Positions 35,420-44,602 of a DNA stretch of 64,000 nt are shown in pieces. The position numbers were made by a program, and so were the translations under genes. Position 1 is the first letter of the stretch. Each line of letters starts with the position of its first letter. Source of the stretch: an uncultured Eubacterium sp. (GTDB lineage Bacteria; Bacillota; Clostridia; Lachnospirales; Lachnospiraceae); NCBI GenBank assembly GCA_947178105.1, contig CAMWXD010000009.1:1-64000 (forward strand). Reading direction: 5' to 3'. The notes beneath the pieces are model-generated. The model was not told the origin of the DNA, searched no databases, and saw only the letters and a list, made by a program, of their open reading frames with translations.

Positions 35420-35581
35420 ATGGAAGGTCATACAATTTTAAGCGAACGGTTAGAGGAACAGATGAAAGCTATTGAATGGGCAAGAACAGAACAGAAAAGA
35501 CTCTTAAAAGAAAAAGGAGAGCGTTTGTCCAAAGAGTTAATGGAAAAGATGGCTCCATTTATTTTAAACCAAAAAGAATGA
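35420..35581 (+). CDS. Small partner protein of JAB-like gene
   Basis: 53 aa from ATG 35420 with GAAAGGAG upstream; the track extends it to 35387. It is helical and highly charged (RLEEQMKAIEWARTEQKRLLKEKGERL), a likely coiled coil. Its closeness to the JAB-like gene suggests a two-gene unit, possibly an antitoxin-like or substrate partner. No family is recognised. Confidence 0.55.
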   Translation: MEGHTILSERLEEQMKAIEWARTEQKRLLKEKGERLSKELMEKMAPFILNQKE

Positions 35582-35735
35582 CAGGTCTTTTCTGGGGCTA
35601 CCAAGCCGCAAAAGCACATGGTTTTCTCCATAGAAAAAACATCCACACTACAAATTCACTACAAAAACTCCCAGTATCCTAAAAGTAACAGGTATATACC
35701 TGGAAAATCTGACAGGAATCAGGGAGGGGATCTTT

Positions 35736-37655
35736 ATGAAGAAACAGTTATCAGGAACCATGGCTGCGTTACTGGCACTTGGCATGTTGGCAGGGTGTGC
35801 GCAGCAAAGCAGCCATACAGGCAGCAGCAGTAAGCCGGTTCATATGTCAGCGATGCATTCGGCATGGGACAGTGCGGCTGCACCTTCTTTTACAGAGCAG
35901 GAGTACGAAAAGCTGCGCAGGCTGCAATTAGACGGATATGAAGATATGAGTATTTCCAGCTTTCAGGAGAAAGTATGGGGTCTGACGGATACGGCAGAGT
36001 ATCACAGCCTGCTGGAGCGTTTTGCGCAGAGCGAATCGTTTTATGCCAGCAAAGACAGTGATCCATTGGCTTCTTTTTTCTTTTATATACTGTCGCCGCT
36101 TACTTCTGAGCAATGGCAGACAAGAGAATATGGAGATTTTGTAAAAACGGATAAACCAGAGCCTTGTGACAATGCAGTGTTGGAATTTTTCTTTACATTT
36201 ACGGTGCAGGATGCGGGCCGGCTGAAGGTAGGGGATTACAATGCAGCGCGCGTAGGCATGACAGAAGGATTCGAAGCCATGCTAGAGGGCGTCTCCGATG
36301 CGCAGTTGCAGGACGAAGCGTATATGCAGAATAAAATTGAACGGGAAGCGAAACAGCTTACGAAGCGGTGGGCAAGCGAAAAGCTATTGATTGAAACAGG
36401 CTATAGCTATATGCCGCTGTCGCAGCCAGAATCTGGCAGCGGTGAGCAGACAGGACAACAGGGGCAGGAAGAACGCCTGTATCCGAATGGGACGCAGAAC
36501 GATTACGATTCCCTGCTTGCCCTGAAAACAGAGGATTACAAAGAGCTGCCGCTTGCGGAGTTTAACGAGTCGCTTTTGGAGTGGGCAAATGAAAATTATG
36601 AGCGGATGGAGCGAGTAAACGGCGACATTGGAAGCGGGGACTATCAGGCAGCGCTTACAGAGGAGGAGCGGGAGTTTGTAAGCCTGACGGTAAATCTTTC
36701 AGGGATAGAAAATGGAAAGTATGTGCAAAGCAATTATACGGGCAGAGTGGAGGAAGATCCTTCGTATCAGCAGTATCTGCCGGAGAAATCGGCAGGAGGA
36801 AATGCACGCAGTGCTTGGTGCGACTTGTTCTATAGGTTTTCGTACCATATTGCAGACAAAAAAACAATGACCGTTGGAGAACGTGACCGCTGCATTGCAG
36901 GAGTGTTGTCTGGCATACGTAAATATTGGGATCAGGCAAAGCTGGAGGATTTGCTGAAAATGGAGAAAGCAGATCTTGTGGCGCAGCTACAAAAAATTGC
37001 GGATGCATACAGTACCAAGCAGTTGGTGATTACGATGGATGAAGATCAGGTATCTTTTGAGCGCATGGATGCAGCGAATGCAGAACAAACGTACGCAGAT
37101 GCATACCAGATGCTTGCTGCATTTAAAACAAAAGGATATTCCAAGAAAAGTGTGGCTGATTTTTATGCGATGCTTGCTCCTGACATAGATGCTACGGATG
37201 AATTGTTTTCCGCATATGCGCTGGTTATGGAACACATTTCTAAGGAGGATGAAAATTATACATTTTTTGACGTTACTTTGCAGGCGTCGCTGAACGAATT
37301 GTACTGCAAGGTGTTTCAGGAACAACCGTTTCGTTTCCTGAGCTTGAACAAAAAAGAACGGCCGTATGGAACAGACAGCGATGGAGATGTGGTATATGAG
37401 TTTTGCTTTTATGCAGATGCGTATGTCAACTACCGTATTTGCAAACCGCAGGCATTGACAGTCGCGGAGAGAGACCAGGTATTGACGGCATTTTGCAAAA
37501 GGTTGCAGAATGTGCTGGATCATATGAGTGAAGCTGAGATTAAAGCAGGAAATATCAAAAAAGTACTGGAAGACAAGGCGGCTGCGATAGCGAAAGAGTT
37601 ATCTTCGGATAAAATGAAATTATCCTGTGAAATAGGATTGGTTGAGCTCTTTTAG
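35736..37655 (+). CDS. Large lipoprotein with three divergent repeats
   Basis: 639 aa. Signal peptide with lipobox LAGC (Cys21), then a low-complexity Ser/His stretch. Three segments seem related: each has a Y-x-x-L-x-x-L-x-x-x-x-Y-x-x-x-x-x-x-x-F-x-x-x(L/V) opening (near residues 55, 260 and 455: LRRLQLDGYEDMSISSF, LLALKTEDYKELPLAEF, LAAFKTKGYSKKSVADF) followed by about 170 residues. Surface-exposed; function unknown. Similar extracellular segments occur after BlaR-type M56 peptidases in Firmicutes, but no peptidase is present here. Confidence 0.7.
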   Translation: MKKQLSGTMAALLALGMLAGCAQQSSHTGSSSKPVHMSAMHSAWDSAAAPSFTEQEYEKLRRLQLDGYEDMSISSFQEKVWGLTDTAEYHSLLERFAQSESFYASKDSDPLASFFFYILSPLTSEQWQTREYGDFVKTDKPEPCDNAVLEFFFTFTVQDAGRLKVGDYNAARVGMTEGFEAMLEGVSDAQLQDEAYMQNKIEREAKQLTKRWASEKLLIETGYSYMPLSQPESGSGEQTGQQGQEERLYPNGTQNDYDSLLALKTEDYKELPLAEFNESLLEWANENYERMERVNGDIGSGDYQAALTEEEREFVSLTVNLSGIENGKYVQSNYTGRVEEDPSYQQYLPEKSAGGNARSAWCDLFYRFSYHIADKKTMTVGERDRCIAGVLSGIRKYWDQAKLEDLLKMEKADLVAQLQKIADAYSTKQLVITMDEDQVSFERMDAANAEQTYADAYQMLAAFKTKGYSKKSVADFYAMLAPDIDATDELFSAYALVMEHISKEDENYTFFDVTLQASLNELYCKVFQEQPFRFLSLNKKERPYGTDSDGDVVYEFCFYADAYVNYRICKPQALTVAERDQVLTAFCKRLQNVLDHMSEAEIKAGNIKKVLEDKAAAIAKELSSDKMKLSCEIGLVELF

Positions 37656-37663
37656 AAGGAAAT

Positions 37664-37736
37664 TAGTGCTCCATCCGGCCAGAAATTAGAGTCCTGCACA
37701 GCACAGAACTCTAATTTCTGATAGGATGGAGCACTA
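37664..37736. repeat. Nested double-stem palindromic element
   Basis: Outer 13-bp perfect arms TAGTGCTCCATCC/GGATGGAGCACTA enclose a second perfect 13-bp inverted repeat CAGAAATTAGAGT/ACTCTAATTTCTG. It lies right after the lipoprotein stop and could terminate it, but no T-run follows. Architecture recalls the hairpin at 29922. Confidence 0.7.
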
Positions 37737-37833
37737 GCGGATAAAAGCGATTGGAAGGAAAGCAAGGGAGACAGCAGGGGTGTCAATATGGCATGCCTGC
37801 TGTTTGGCGTTTTAGAGGAAAACTAAATTTTTG

Positions 37834-37882
37834 TTGACAAACAGAGCTTTTGCGTATATACTGTACTTATCGAATAAGTACA
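37834..37882 (+). promoter_or_regulatory. gntR promoter and operator
   Basis: TTGACA (37834-37839), 17 nt, TATACT (37857-37862) form a near-perfect promoter. The palindrome TGTACTTAT-CGA-ATAAGTACA (37862-37882) starts at the last base of the -10, with another half-site AAAGTACA just after. This fits autorepression by the YtrA-type GntR regulator that follows. Confidence 0.8.
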
Positions 37883-37917
37883 TAAAGTACAGACAATACA
37901 CATGAAGGGAGGACTGC

Positions 37918-38289
37918 ATGGAGATACTGATTAGCAACAGCAGTGATAAACCGATTTATGAACAGATCTGCGTACAGGTCAAAAGCCTGATTATGAATGG
38001 TACATTAACCGCAGGCGAGGCGCTGCCGTCGATGCGTGCATTGGCAAAGGATCTGCATATTAGCGTGATTACGGTGCAGAGGGCTTATGAAGACCTGACA
38101 CGCGACGGATTTATTGAAACCGTGTCAGGCAAAGGCAGTTTTGTAGCTTCGCAGAATAAGGAGTTTATAAAGGAAGAACAACTGCGGATTGCGGAAGGAT
38201 TGCTGCTGGAAGCAGCACAGATCGGCAGGGCGCATGGGATTGCCTATGAGAAGCTGGCTGAGATTTTAAAGCTGTTTTATGAAGAATAA
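37918..38289 (+). CDS. GntR-family (YtrA subfamily) regulator
   Basis: 123 aa: an N-terminal winged helix (PIYEQICVQVKSLI...LPSMRALAKDLHISVITVQRAYEDL) and a short C-terminal helical tail without a ligand domain, the YtrA layout. Such regulators control ABC exporters encoded next to them, as here (16 bp to the ATPase gene). The palindrome over its own promoter is the likely binding site. Confidence 0.9.
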   Translation: MEILISNSSDKPIYEQICVQVKSLIMNGTLTAGEALPSMRALAKDLHISVITVQRAYEDLTRDGFIETVSGKGSFVASQNKEFIKEEQLRIAEGLLLEAAQIGRAHGIAYEKLAEILKLFYEE

Positions 38290-38304
38290 CAGGGAGGGAA
38301 TACG

Positions 38305-39171
38305 ATGGAGGAATACAATATTTGCGTAAACGATCTGAGTAAAAGCTTTGGGGGTTTTACCCTTGACCATATTTCTTTTCGGGTTCCGAAAGGCAGGATT
38401 GTCGGGTTTATCGGCGAAAATGGGGCTGGAAAGAGTACTACGATACGTTTGATTTTAAATGAGCTGAAAAAGGACAGCGGGGAAATTAAAATATTCGGAG
38501 CAGATTATACGGATTGTTCGCTAAAGGAAGAGATCGGGGTTGTGTTTGACGAATGTAATTTCCATGATGTGTTTACCCCGCAAAATATAGAAAAAATACT
38601 TTCCGGCGTGTACCATTCGTGGGACAGCAGCCTGTACCATCAGTATCTGCACAGGTTTGGGCTGCCTATGCGCCAGCCGGTCGGTTCGTTTTCCAAGGGA
38701 ATGAAAATGAAATTGTCGATTATAAGCGCCCTGGCGCATAAGCCGAAGCTTTTGCTGCTGGACGAAGCTACGTCTGGGCTGGATCCTGCTGTGCGGGAGG
38801 AAATGCTGGATTTGTTTCTGGAATTTATACAGGATGAAGAGCATTCCATTTTTCTGTCCTCGCATATCATATCGGATATTCAAAAGGTAGCGGATTATGT
38901 CATTTTGATTCATCAGGGAAAGGTTATTTTTGAGGAGCTTAAGGATGTACTCATATACCAGTATGGGATTTTAAAATGCAGGAAAGAAGCGTTTGCAGCA
39001 GTTGACCCGCAGGATTATCTGATTCACAGGCAGGCAAGCGTATGCGAGGAATGCCTGGTACGTGACAGGGAGGCGGCAAAGCGCAAATATAAAGACGCTG
39101 TTGTGGACAGCGCTTCATTGGAAGATATTATGCTTTTTTATATCAAAGGAGGGACATCATGCGCGGATTGA
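38305..39171 (+). CDS. ABC-2 exporter ATPase (BcrA/YtrB-like)
   Basis: 288 aa. Walker A GENGAGKST, signature-like FSKGMKMKLSI, Walker B LLLLDEATSGLDP, switch LSSHIISD. It overlaps the permease by 13 bp and follows the GntR gene, forming a YtrA-YtrB-permease type operon. These operons typically respond to cell-wall-active peptides; the substrate here is unknown. Confidence 0.9.
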   Translation: MEEYNICVNDLSKSFGGFTLDHISFRVPKGRIVGFIGENGAGKSTTIRLILNELKKDSGEIKIFGADYTDCSLKEEIGVVFDECNFHDVFTPQNIEKILSGVYHSWDSSLYHQYLHRFGLPMRQPVGSFSKGMKMKLSIISALAHKPKLLLLDEATSGLDPAVREEMLDLFLEFIQDEEHSIFLSSHIISDIQKVADYVILIHQGKVIFEELKDVLIYQYGILKCRKEAFAAVDPQDYLIHRQASVCEECLVRDREAAKRKYKDAVVDSASLEDIMLFYIKGGTSCAD

Positions 39172-39791
39172 TCTACAAAGAAGTTGCTGTTTTTTATAAA
39201 TGTATGGATAAAAAAATGCTCGGCATGGCGGCTGCCTTTTCTTTGCTGCTTCTTTACAGTGCCGGTATTTATGGCGGATTGATGGCTTCGGTTATGCTCG
39301 CTATGACAATCGGCGCACAAAATGTCATAAGCTATGTGAGTGATGATAAGGCACACTGGAAGTGGTATGAGATGGCAATGCCGGTCAGCAGCTTTCATGT
39401 GGTGGCGAGCAAGTATATCTCCGTGATCTGTACATTGGGATTTGGCATTGCAGGAAGCCTGCTGTTCAACCTGATATCCAGTGTGTGTTTTCAGGCCTTT
39501 GACGGCATGGTTTGGGGGCTTTCGGTATTTGCTGCTGTTTTTATACCGCTGTTTTGGACGGGGCTTTGTCTGCCGCTGACGTATTGGTTTGGCGTACAGT
39601 CTGCGCAGGCGCTGGGGCTGTTTTTTGTGATCCCTGTATTTTATATGGTGAAGTATTTTGAGGACGGAGCCGGAATATCGTTGATGACAGGCGCACTGTC
39701 CCCTTATATTTTAACGGCGGGAACGGCGGCAGTTGTTTTGTTTGCGCTCTCGCTTGCCGTCAGTACGGCGGGGTATGCACGCAGAAAGTAG
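39159..39791 (+). CDS. ABC-2 type permease
   Basis: 210 aa with six hydrophobic helices; the segment SDDKAHWKWYEMAMPVS is the familiar cytoplasmic loop of ABC-2 permeases linked to BcrA-like ATPases. It overlaps the ATPase gene and is followed after 67 bp by a response regulator gene. Confidence 0.85.
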   Translation: MRGLIYKEVAVFYKCMDKKMLGMAAAFSLLLLYSAGIYGGLMASVMLAMTIGAQNVISYVSDDKAHWKWYEMAMPVSSFHVVASKYISVICTLGFGIAGSLLFNLISSVCFQAFDGMVWGLSVFAAVFIPLFWTGLCLPLTYWFGVQSAQALGLFFVIPVFYMVKYFEDGAGISLMTGALSPYILTAGTAAVVLFALSLAVSTAGYARRK

Positions 39792-39858
39792 CATTGGGAC
39801 AGAGCGCGCGTGGACGGATTGTGATGCAAAGACGCTTTGTATCGGGAAGGAATGGAGT

Positions 39859-40560
39859 ATGAAGATTTTATTAGTGGAAGACGATATAGAAATCAGTGAG
39901 ATGTTAAAAAATTTTTTGCTTACGGAAAATTTTGAAGTCGTCACTGCCTATGATGGAGAAAGCGCCTGCAACAGCTTTTTTGCGGATGAGTACAGCCTTG
40001 TGCTGCTTGATCTGATGATTCCAAAAAGGAGCGGCATGGAAGTCATGAAGATCATCCGGGAAAAGAGTACGGTGCCGATTATGATACTCTCTGCAAAGGA
40101 TACGGATTCAGACAAGACGCTGGGACTGGGGCTTGGCGCTGATGATTATGTGACCAAGCCATTTTCCGTTACGGAGGTACTGGCAAGGATTAAGGCAAAT
40201 ATCAGAAGAAGTACACAGTATACGGCAAGCGCAGCAAAGGATGAAAAAGAACAGGCCGTGTTTCGAAAAGGGCAGCTTGTGTTAAATACAGAAGATTTTT
40301 CTGTATGCAAGAGCGGGCAAAGGGTAGAGCTTACAGCAAAAGAATTTGAGATCTTACAGCTTTTAATGAAGCACCCGAAAAAAGGCTATACAAAAGAGCA
40401 GCTTTATGCTTCTGTCTGGAAAGATGTGTATATTGGAGATGAAAATGCGGTCAATGTGCACATCAGCAGGCTGCGGAACAAGATCGAGGACAATCCCCGT
40501 AAGCCGCAATATATCGTTACGGTCTGGGGGATTGGGTATAAGCTGGGCGATATGGATTGA
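39859..40560 (+). CDS. OmpR-family response regulator
   Basis: 233 aa from ATG 39859, where the receiver starts MKILLVEDD; the track's 39733 start lies in the upstream permease gene. The phospho-aspartate is in LVLLDLMIP, the conserved lysine in VTKPFSV, and the winged helix ends NVHISRLRNKIEDN...VWGIGYKL. Together with the kinase that follows it probably controls the ABC genes at 41.6-43.3 kb, as in bacitracin/lantibiotic resistance modules. Confidence 0.92.
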   Translation: MKILLVEDDIEISEMLKNFLLTENFEVVTAYDGESACNSFFADEYSLVLLDLMIPKRSGMEVMKIIREKSTVPIMILSAKDTDSDKTLGLGLGADDYVTKPFSVTEVLARIKANIRRSTQYTASAAKDEKEQAVFRKGQLVLNTEDFSVCKSGQRVELTAKEFEILQLLMKHPKKGYTKEQLYASVWKDVYIGDENAVNVHISRLRNKIEDNPRKPQYIVTVWGIGYKLGDMD

Positions 40561-40595
40561 ACACATCGTTTTAAAACGACACAGGGGAGAGCGAT

Positions 40596-41549
40596 ATGAA
40601 CGGGCAACTAATCGTGTTTTTTTTAACAGGCGCATTGATTTTGCTGCTGGTGGTGATTACGTACCAGCGTATTTCTTTTAAAAAAGGAATACATACCGAG
40701 ATAGAGCAAATCGGCAAAACATTGTCGGATATTCTGGAAAACGGAAGCGAAGAAAAAGTGATGGTATTTACAGATGACCAGGCGGTTCAGAGATTGTGTG
40801 AACAGATCAACAGGCTGCTATTAGACCGTCAGAAAATCAGCGTGGAATACCGCAGACAGGAACTATCCTCGAAAAAAATGCTTTCCAATATTTCACATGA
40901 TATGAAAACACCGCTGACAGTCATTCTTGGTTATTTGGAAATCCTGCGTTTACAGGATGCAGAAAATGAAGCGCTGCAAAAAGCAGAGGCAAAGGCAAAG
41001 CAGGTGATGGAGCTGATCGACCAGTTTTTTACATTGGCAAAGCTGGAGGCAGGGGAAAGGAACCTGGAGCTTACCAAAATCGATATCAGCGAAGTATGCA
41101 GGGAGAATGTGCTGGAATTTTACGAGCTTTTGCTGCAAAAGGAATATACGGTAGAGCTGTCCATCCCGGAAAAAAGCATTTTTGTGCAGGGAGAACGAAA
41201 ATCCATAGACAGGATTTTAAACAATCTGATATCAAATGTGCTGCGTTACGGCAATGATGGAAATTATATCGGGATTTTCATGCGGGAAGATATGGATGCT
41301 GTTTTTATCGATGTCGCAGACCATGGAAAAGGGATTGAAAAGGAGTTTGCGGACAGTGTGTTTGAACGGCTGTATACGATGGAGGATTCCCGCAACCGAA
41401 AGATCCAGGGCAACGGGCTGGGACTGACAATCGCAAGAAACCTTGCAAGGCAGATGGGAGGGGATCTTTTACTGGAGAGTGAGCCGGGCAGGAGGACAGT
41501 GTTTACAGTCGTATTAAAAAGGTATATTTCCCGCGAAAGAAATTTGTAA
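40596..41549 (+). CDS. Sensor histidine kinase, single N-terminal helix
   Basis: 317 aa. One N-terminal helix (residues 5-25) with almost no extracellular part, then HisKA with SNISHDMKTPLTV and HATPase_c with NNLISNVLRYG and GNGLGLTIARN. The lack of a sensor domain fits kinases that sense through a partner transporter. Upstream is its response regulator; downstream (64 bp) an ABC exporter. Confidence 0.9.
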   Translation: MNGQLIVFFLTGALILLLVVITYQRISFKKGIHTEIEQIGKTLSDILENGSEEKVMVFTDDQAVQRLCEQINRLLLDRQKISVEYRRQELSSKKMLSNISHDMKTPLTVILGYLEILRLQDAENEALQKAEAKAKQVMELIDQFFTLAKLEAGERNLELTKIDISEVCRENVLEFYELLLQKEYTVELSIPEKSIFVQGERKSIDRILNNLISNVLRYGNDGNYIGIFMREDMDAVFIDVADHGKGIEKEFADSVFERLYTMEDSRNRKIQGNGLGLTIARNLARQMGGDLLLESEPGRRTVFTVVLKRYISRERNL

Positions 41550-41613
41550 GAATTGCGCAAGGCTTTTGCAAAACTGAGGTGTTATCATGTCTTTCAGAAG
41601 GGAGGCAGATACG

Positions 41614-42546
41614 ATGACAAATTTATTACAGACAAATCAGTTGACTAAGATCATCGATGGAAAGACATTGGTGAAAAATGTAAATATGCACGTTAACAAA
41701 GGGGAGATCTATGGATTTCTTGGCCCAAACGGCGCTGGGAAGACGACGGTGATGAAGATGGTGACAAACCTCTGGAAGCCGACGACAGGGATGATTGAGC
41801 TGTTTGGAGAGAGGCTTACGCCAACGTCTTATGGGGTGTTAAAACGAATCGGCAGTATGATAGAGTTTCCTTGCTTTTACAATCATATGAGCGGGAAAGA
41901 AAACCTGCGTCTGCATTGTGAGTATATGGGGTATTATGCGTCAGGCAGTGTGGAACGTGCGTTGGAAGCGCTGGAGCTTGCGAATGCGGCGGATCAGGCG
42001 GTAAAGAGCTATTCCCTGGGGATGAAGCAGCGGCTTGGGATCGCTCGTGCGATCCTGAGCAAGCCAGAGCTGTTGGTGCTGGATGAGCCGACAAATGGAC
42101 TGGATCCAGCCGGAATAAAGAAAATCAGGGAACTGTTAAAGCGGCTGTGTACGGAATATGGGATTACGATTCTCCTGTCCAGCCATATCCTGTCTGAAGT
42201 AGAAAGCATTGCGGATACGATCGGCGTGATCGTGCATGGAGATCTGAAAAAGGAAATCTCAATGCAGGAAATCTCGGAAATGAATACGGCATATATTGAG
42301 ATTGACGTTGAAGATGCAAAAAAAGCCGCGTATGTGCTGGATGACAAAATGGGATTAACGAATTTTAAGCTGGTCGATGAGTATAAGCTCCGCATTTATG
42401 ACCCGAAGGTAACGCCGGAAGAGGCTGCGAAGACATTGGCGCTGCATGACGTCGAGATTCACTCGATCGGCAGAAAGACGGCGAGCCTGGAGGATTATTT
42501 TCTGAAAGTAACAGGGCAGGGCAAAAGCACTGATAAAGCAGTCTGA
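41614..42546 (+). CDS. ABC exporter ATPase (BcrA/lantibiotic-resistance type)
   Basis: 310 aa from ATG 41614 (GGGAGG upstream). Walker A GPNGAGKTT, signature YSLGMKQRLG, Walker B LLVLDEPTNGLDP, switch LSSHILS, and a C-terminal domain with ASLEDYFLKVTG as in BcrA/CprA-like ATPases. It pairs with the permease 20 bp on. The likely role is self-protection against peptide antibiotics under the adjacent two-component system. Confidence 0.92.
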   Translation: MTNLLQTNQLTKIIDGKTLVKNVNMHVNKGEIYGFLGPNGAGKTTVMKMVTNLWKPTTGMIELFGERLTPTSYGVLKRIGSMIEFPCFYNHMSGKENLRLHCEYMGYYASGSVERALEALELANAADQAVKSYSLGMKQRLGIARAILSKPELLVLDEPTNGLDPAGIKKIRELLKRLCTEYGITILLSSHILSEVESIADTIGVIVHGDLKKEISMQEISEMNTAYIEIDVEDAKKAAYVLDDKMGLTNFKLVDEYKLRIYDPKVTPEEAAKTLALHDVEIHSIGRKTASLEDYFLKVTGQGKSTDKAV

Positions 42547-42565
42547 TTTGGGAGGGGGAAATAAG

Positions 42566-43270
42566 ATGTTAAAGCTGATTCGCTTGGAATGGAATAAAAA
42601 TAATGTTGGGAAATATATCCGCAACGCCTGTATTTTGGCAGCGGTGCTTTGCCTGTTTGTATACGCGCTGGCGTTTTTAGGCATAGCCAACGACCCGGAC
42701 GGGACGCTGGACGCGGTAGAAGGAATGGATACTATATCGTCCCCGATTGAGCTGTTTACAAGTATGTCGTTTTTAGTGTTTACAGGCGTGATGCTGGCTT
42801 CTTTTATCGTAAGCGCATACAAAAATAAAACCATGGATCTGATGTTTTCTTATCCGATTAAACGGCAAAAGATTCTTGCATCGCAGATGGCTGCTGTGTG
42901 GATCTTTAATTTTACGGCGCTTGTAGTCACCAAGCTGCTGATATACGGTTGCATAGCGATTGAGGCAAGGAGAATGCAGTCGTCTTTTGGCATAGACTTT
43001 GATATGGGCAGCGCCGGCTTTTATATCCAGCTACTGATAAAGTCAGCGGTGATCGTCAGCATGGGCTTTATTGCATTGTTTGTCGGGCTGAAAATGCGTT
43101 CACAGGCAGCGGTGATCGTTACATCGTTTGTACTGATTCTGCTGACCCAGGCAAATATCGGAGATTATTCTCTTGCTGGCAATGCTGTGTTTCCTCTGCT
43201 GCTGGTTGCAGTATCTGTAATGTTTGCAGTGCTGTCTGTCTGGAATGTGGAGGAGCGGGATTTGCTGTAA
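42566..43270 (+). CDS. ABC-2 permease of peptide-resistance exporter
   Basis: 234 aa from ATG 42566 (GGGAGGGGG before it). Six helices, starting KLIRLEWNKNNVGKYIRNA, the usual N-terminus of these permeases, and YKNKTMDLMFSYPIKRQKI in the first cytoplasmic loop. Only one permease gene is present, suggesting a homodimer, whereas lantibiotic-immunity systems often have two. Confidence 0.88.
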   Translation: MLKLIRLEWNKNNVGKYIRNACILAAVLCLFVYALAFLGIANDPDGTLDAVEGMDTISSPIELFTSMSFLVFTGVMLASFIVSAYKNKTMDLMFSYPIKRQKILASQMAAVWIFNFTALVVTKLLIYGCIAIEARRMQSSFGIDFDMGSAGFYIQLLIKSAVIVSMGFIALFVGLKMRSQAAVIVTSFVLILLTQANIGDYSLAGNAVFPLLLVAVSVMFAVLSVWNVEERDLL

Positions 43271-43411
43271 TAGAATGTAAACCTCTGGATGACATTTTTT
43301 GGCTAAATTGCGTTTCCGGCGTGGTGGATTTTCCGAAACAGCTTTGTTATTCTGAATTAGGACATAAGGGATGCGGCGCCGCGAGTATATGTGTTTTGAA
43401 GGAGGAGTATC

Positions 43412-44146
43412 ATGAGCTTAGGAAAAAATATTCAGTATTTAAGAAAACAAAAGAAGATGACACAGGAACAGTTGGCTGAGGCTATGGCCGTTTCCCGCCA
43501 GACGATATCCAGATGGGAAACAGACGAAATTATACCGGAGCTGAATAAACTGGTTGCGTTAAGCGAGCTGTTCGCCTGTAAACTGGATTCCCTGGTCAGA
43601 GAAGATATGGGCGCCTGCGATGAGATCTATTCAGAGGTTACAGTAAAAACAGTAAAAGCGTTTCGGATGGCAAGATATGTCATGCTTACACCGAATCCAG
43701 AAGACGATGTAAATGGCTATATGGATAACTGGGCAAGGCGTTCAGGTTTGCTGGAATTGCAGCCGGATGCAATGAGGATTGGCTGGGATTTCCCTTTTGT
43801 TCCGCCTGAAATGCACACGAGGTTTGGCATTCATGGCTATGTGGCAGCGTATATTTTACCAGAAGGGTTTGCAACAAGCTGCCCAGGGGTGGAATTTGCC
43901 GATCAAAAGGAAGCCGATTATGCGGTTATAACAATCTATGATCCTTTTGCAGCGGTAGACCGTATCCGAAAAGGCTATAAAAGAGTCCTGGAGTTTTTGC
44001 AGGCAAATGGGTTTTGCGAAAAGCCGAAGGAGGGGGTCTTATCCTGCTTTGAATATGTATATGAAAAAGAAGGGATGACTTGTATGGACGTATATCTCCA
44101 TGTGGACAGTGTTTCAAAGACAGATAGTTTTACAAACTTTTCGTAG
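43412..44146 (+). CDS. XRE regulator with GyrI-like effector domain
   Basis: 244 aa. Residues 1-65 form an XRE helix-turn-helix (TQEQLAEAMAVSRQTISRWE); residues 80-240 resemble the GyrI/AraC effector-binding fold, with a RIGWDFPFVPP loop and a terminal strand. GAAGGAGG precedes ATG 43412. It could sense a small molecule, but no target gene is directly adjacent. Confidence 0.8.
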   Translation: MSLGKNIQYLRKQKKMTQEQLAEAMAVSRQTISRWETDEIIPELNKLVALSELFACKLDSLVREDMGACDEIYSEVTVKTVKAFRMARYVMLTPNPEDDVNGYMDNWARRSGLLELQPDAMRIGWDFPFVPPEMHTRFGIHGYVAAYILPEGFATSCPGVEFADQKEADYAVITIYDPFAAVDRIRKGYKRVLEFLQANGFCEKPKEGVLSCFEYVYEKEGMTCMDVYLHVDSVSKTDSFTNFS

Positions 44147-44260
44147 GATGTATTGTATATAATAAATCTGTCTGGATTGCGGAGAAGAGGCAGGGCTTGG
44201 TTTGACTTTTCACATTAGTGGTGATAGCATATAGAATAAAGGTGAAAGGGGAATAGCATT

Positions 44261-44602
44261 ATGCCAGTAACTGTAAATACTCTATTGGGGGAATATGTGG
44301 AACAGGTGAGTAAAATATTCGGGGAGCATTTAAAATCAGTGATTTTATATGGGTCTTATGCCAGAGGAGATTTTACGGCAGATTCGGATATTGATATTAT
44401 GATTTTGCTAGACTTGACAGATTTGGAGATTGAAAAGTATAGTCAACAGTTGTCATGGGCGACTTACGATTTTAACGAAGAACACGGTACGGATATTAAA
44501 CCTATTGCAAAGAGTGATACGCATTTTAAAAAGTGGTTGGGAGTTTATCCTTTTTATACAAATGTACAAAAAGAAGGAGTGACGCTATATGGATTTGTAT
44601 GA
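44261..44602 (+). CDS. MNT-type nucleotidyltransferase antitoxin
   Basis: 113 aa minimal nucleotidyltransferase. The signature ILYGSYARGDFTADSDIDIMI contains GS-x10-DxD, the metal and ATP site. It overlaps the HEPN gene by 14 bp. In MntA/HepT (type VII) pairs this protein AMPylates and silences the HEPN ribonuclease; the motif suggests it is active. Confidence 0.9.
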   Translation: MPVTVNTLLGEYVEQVSKIFGEHLKSVILYGSYARGDFTADSDIDIMILLDLTDLEIEKYSQQLSWATYDFNEEHGTDIKPIAKSDTHFKKWLGVYPFYTNVQKEGVTLYGFV

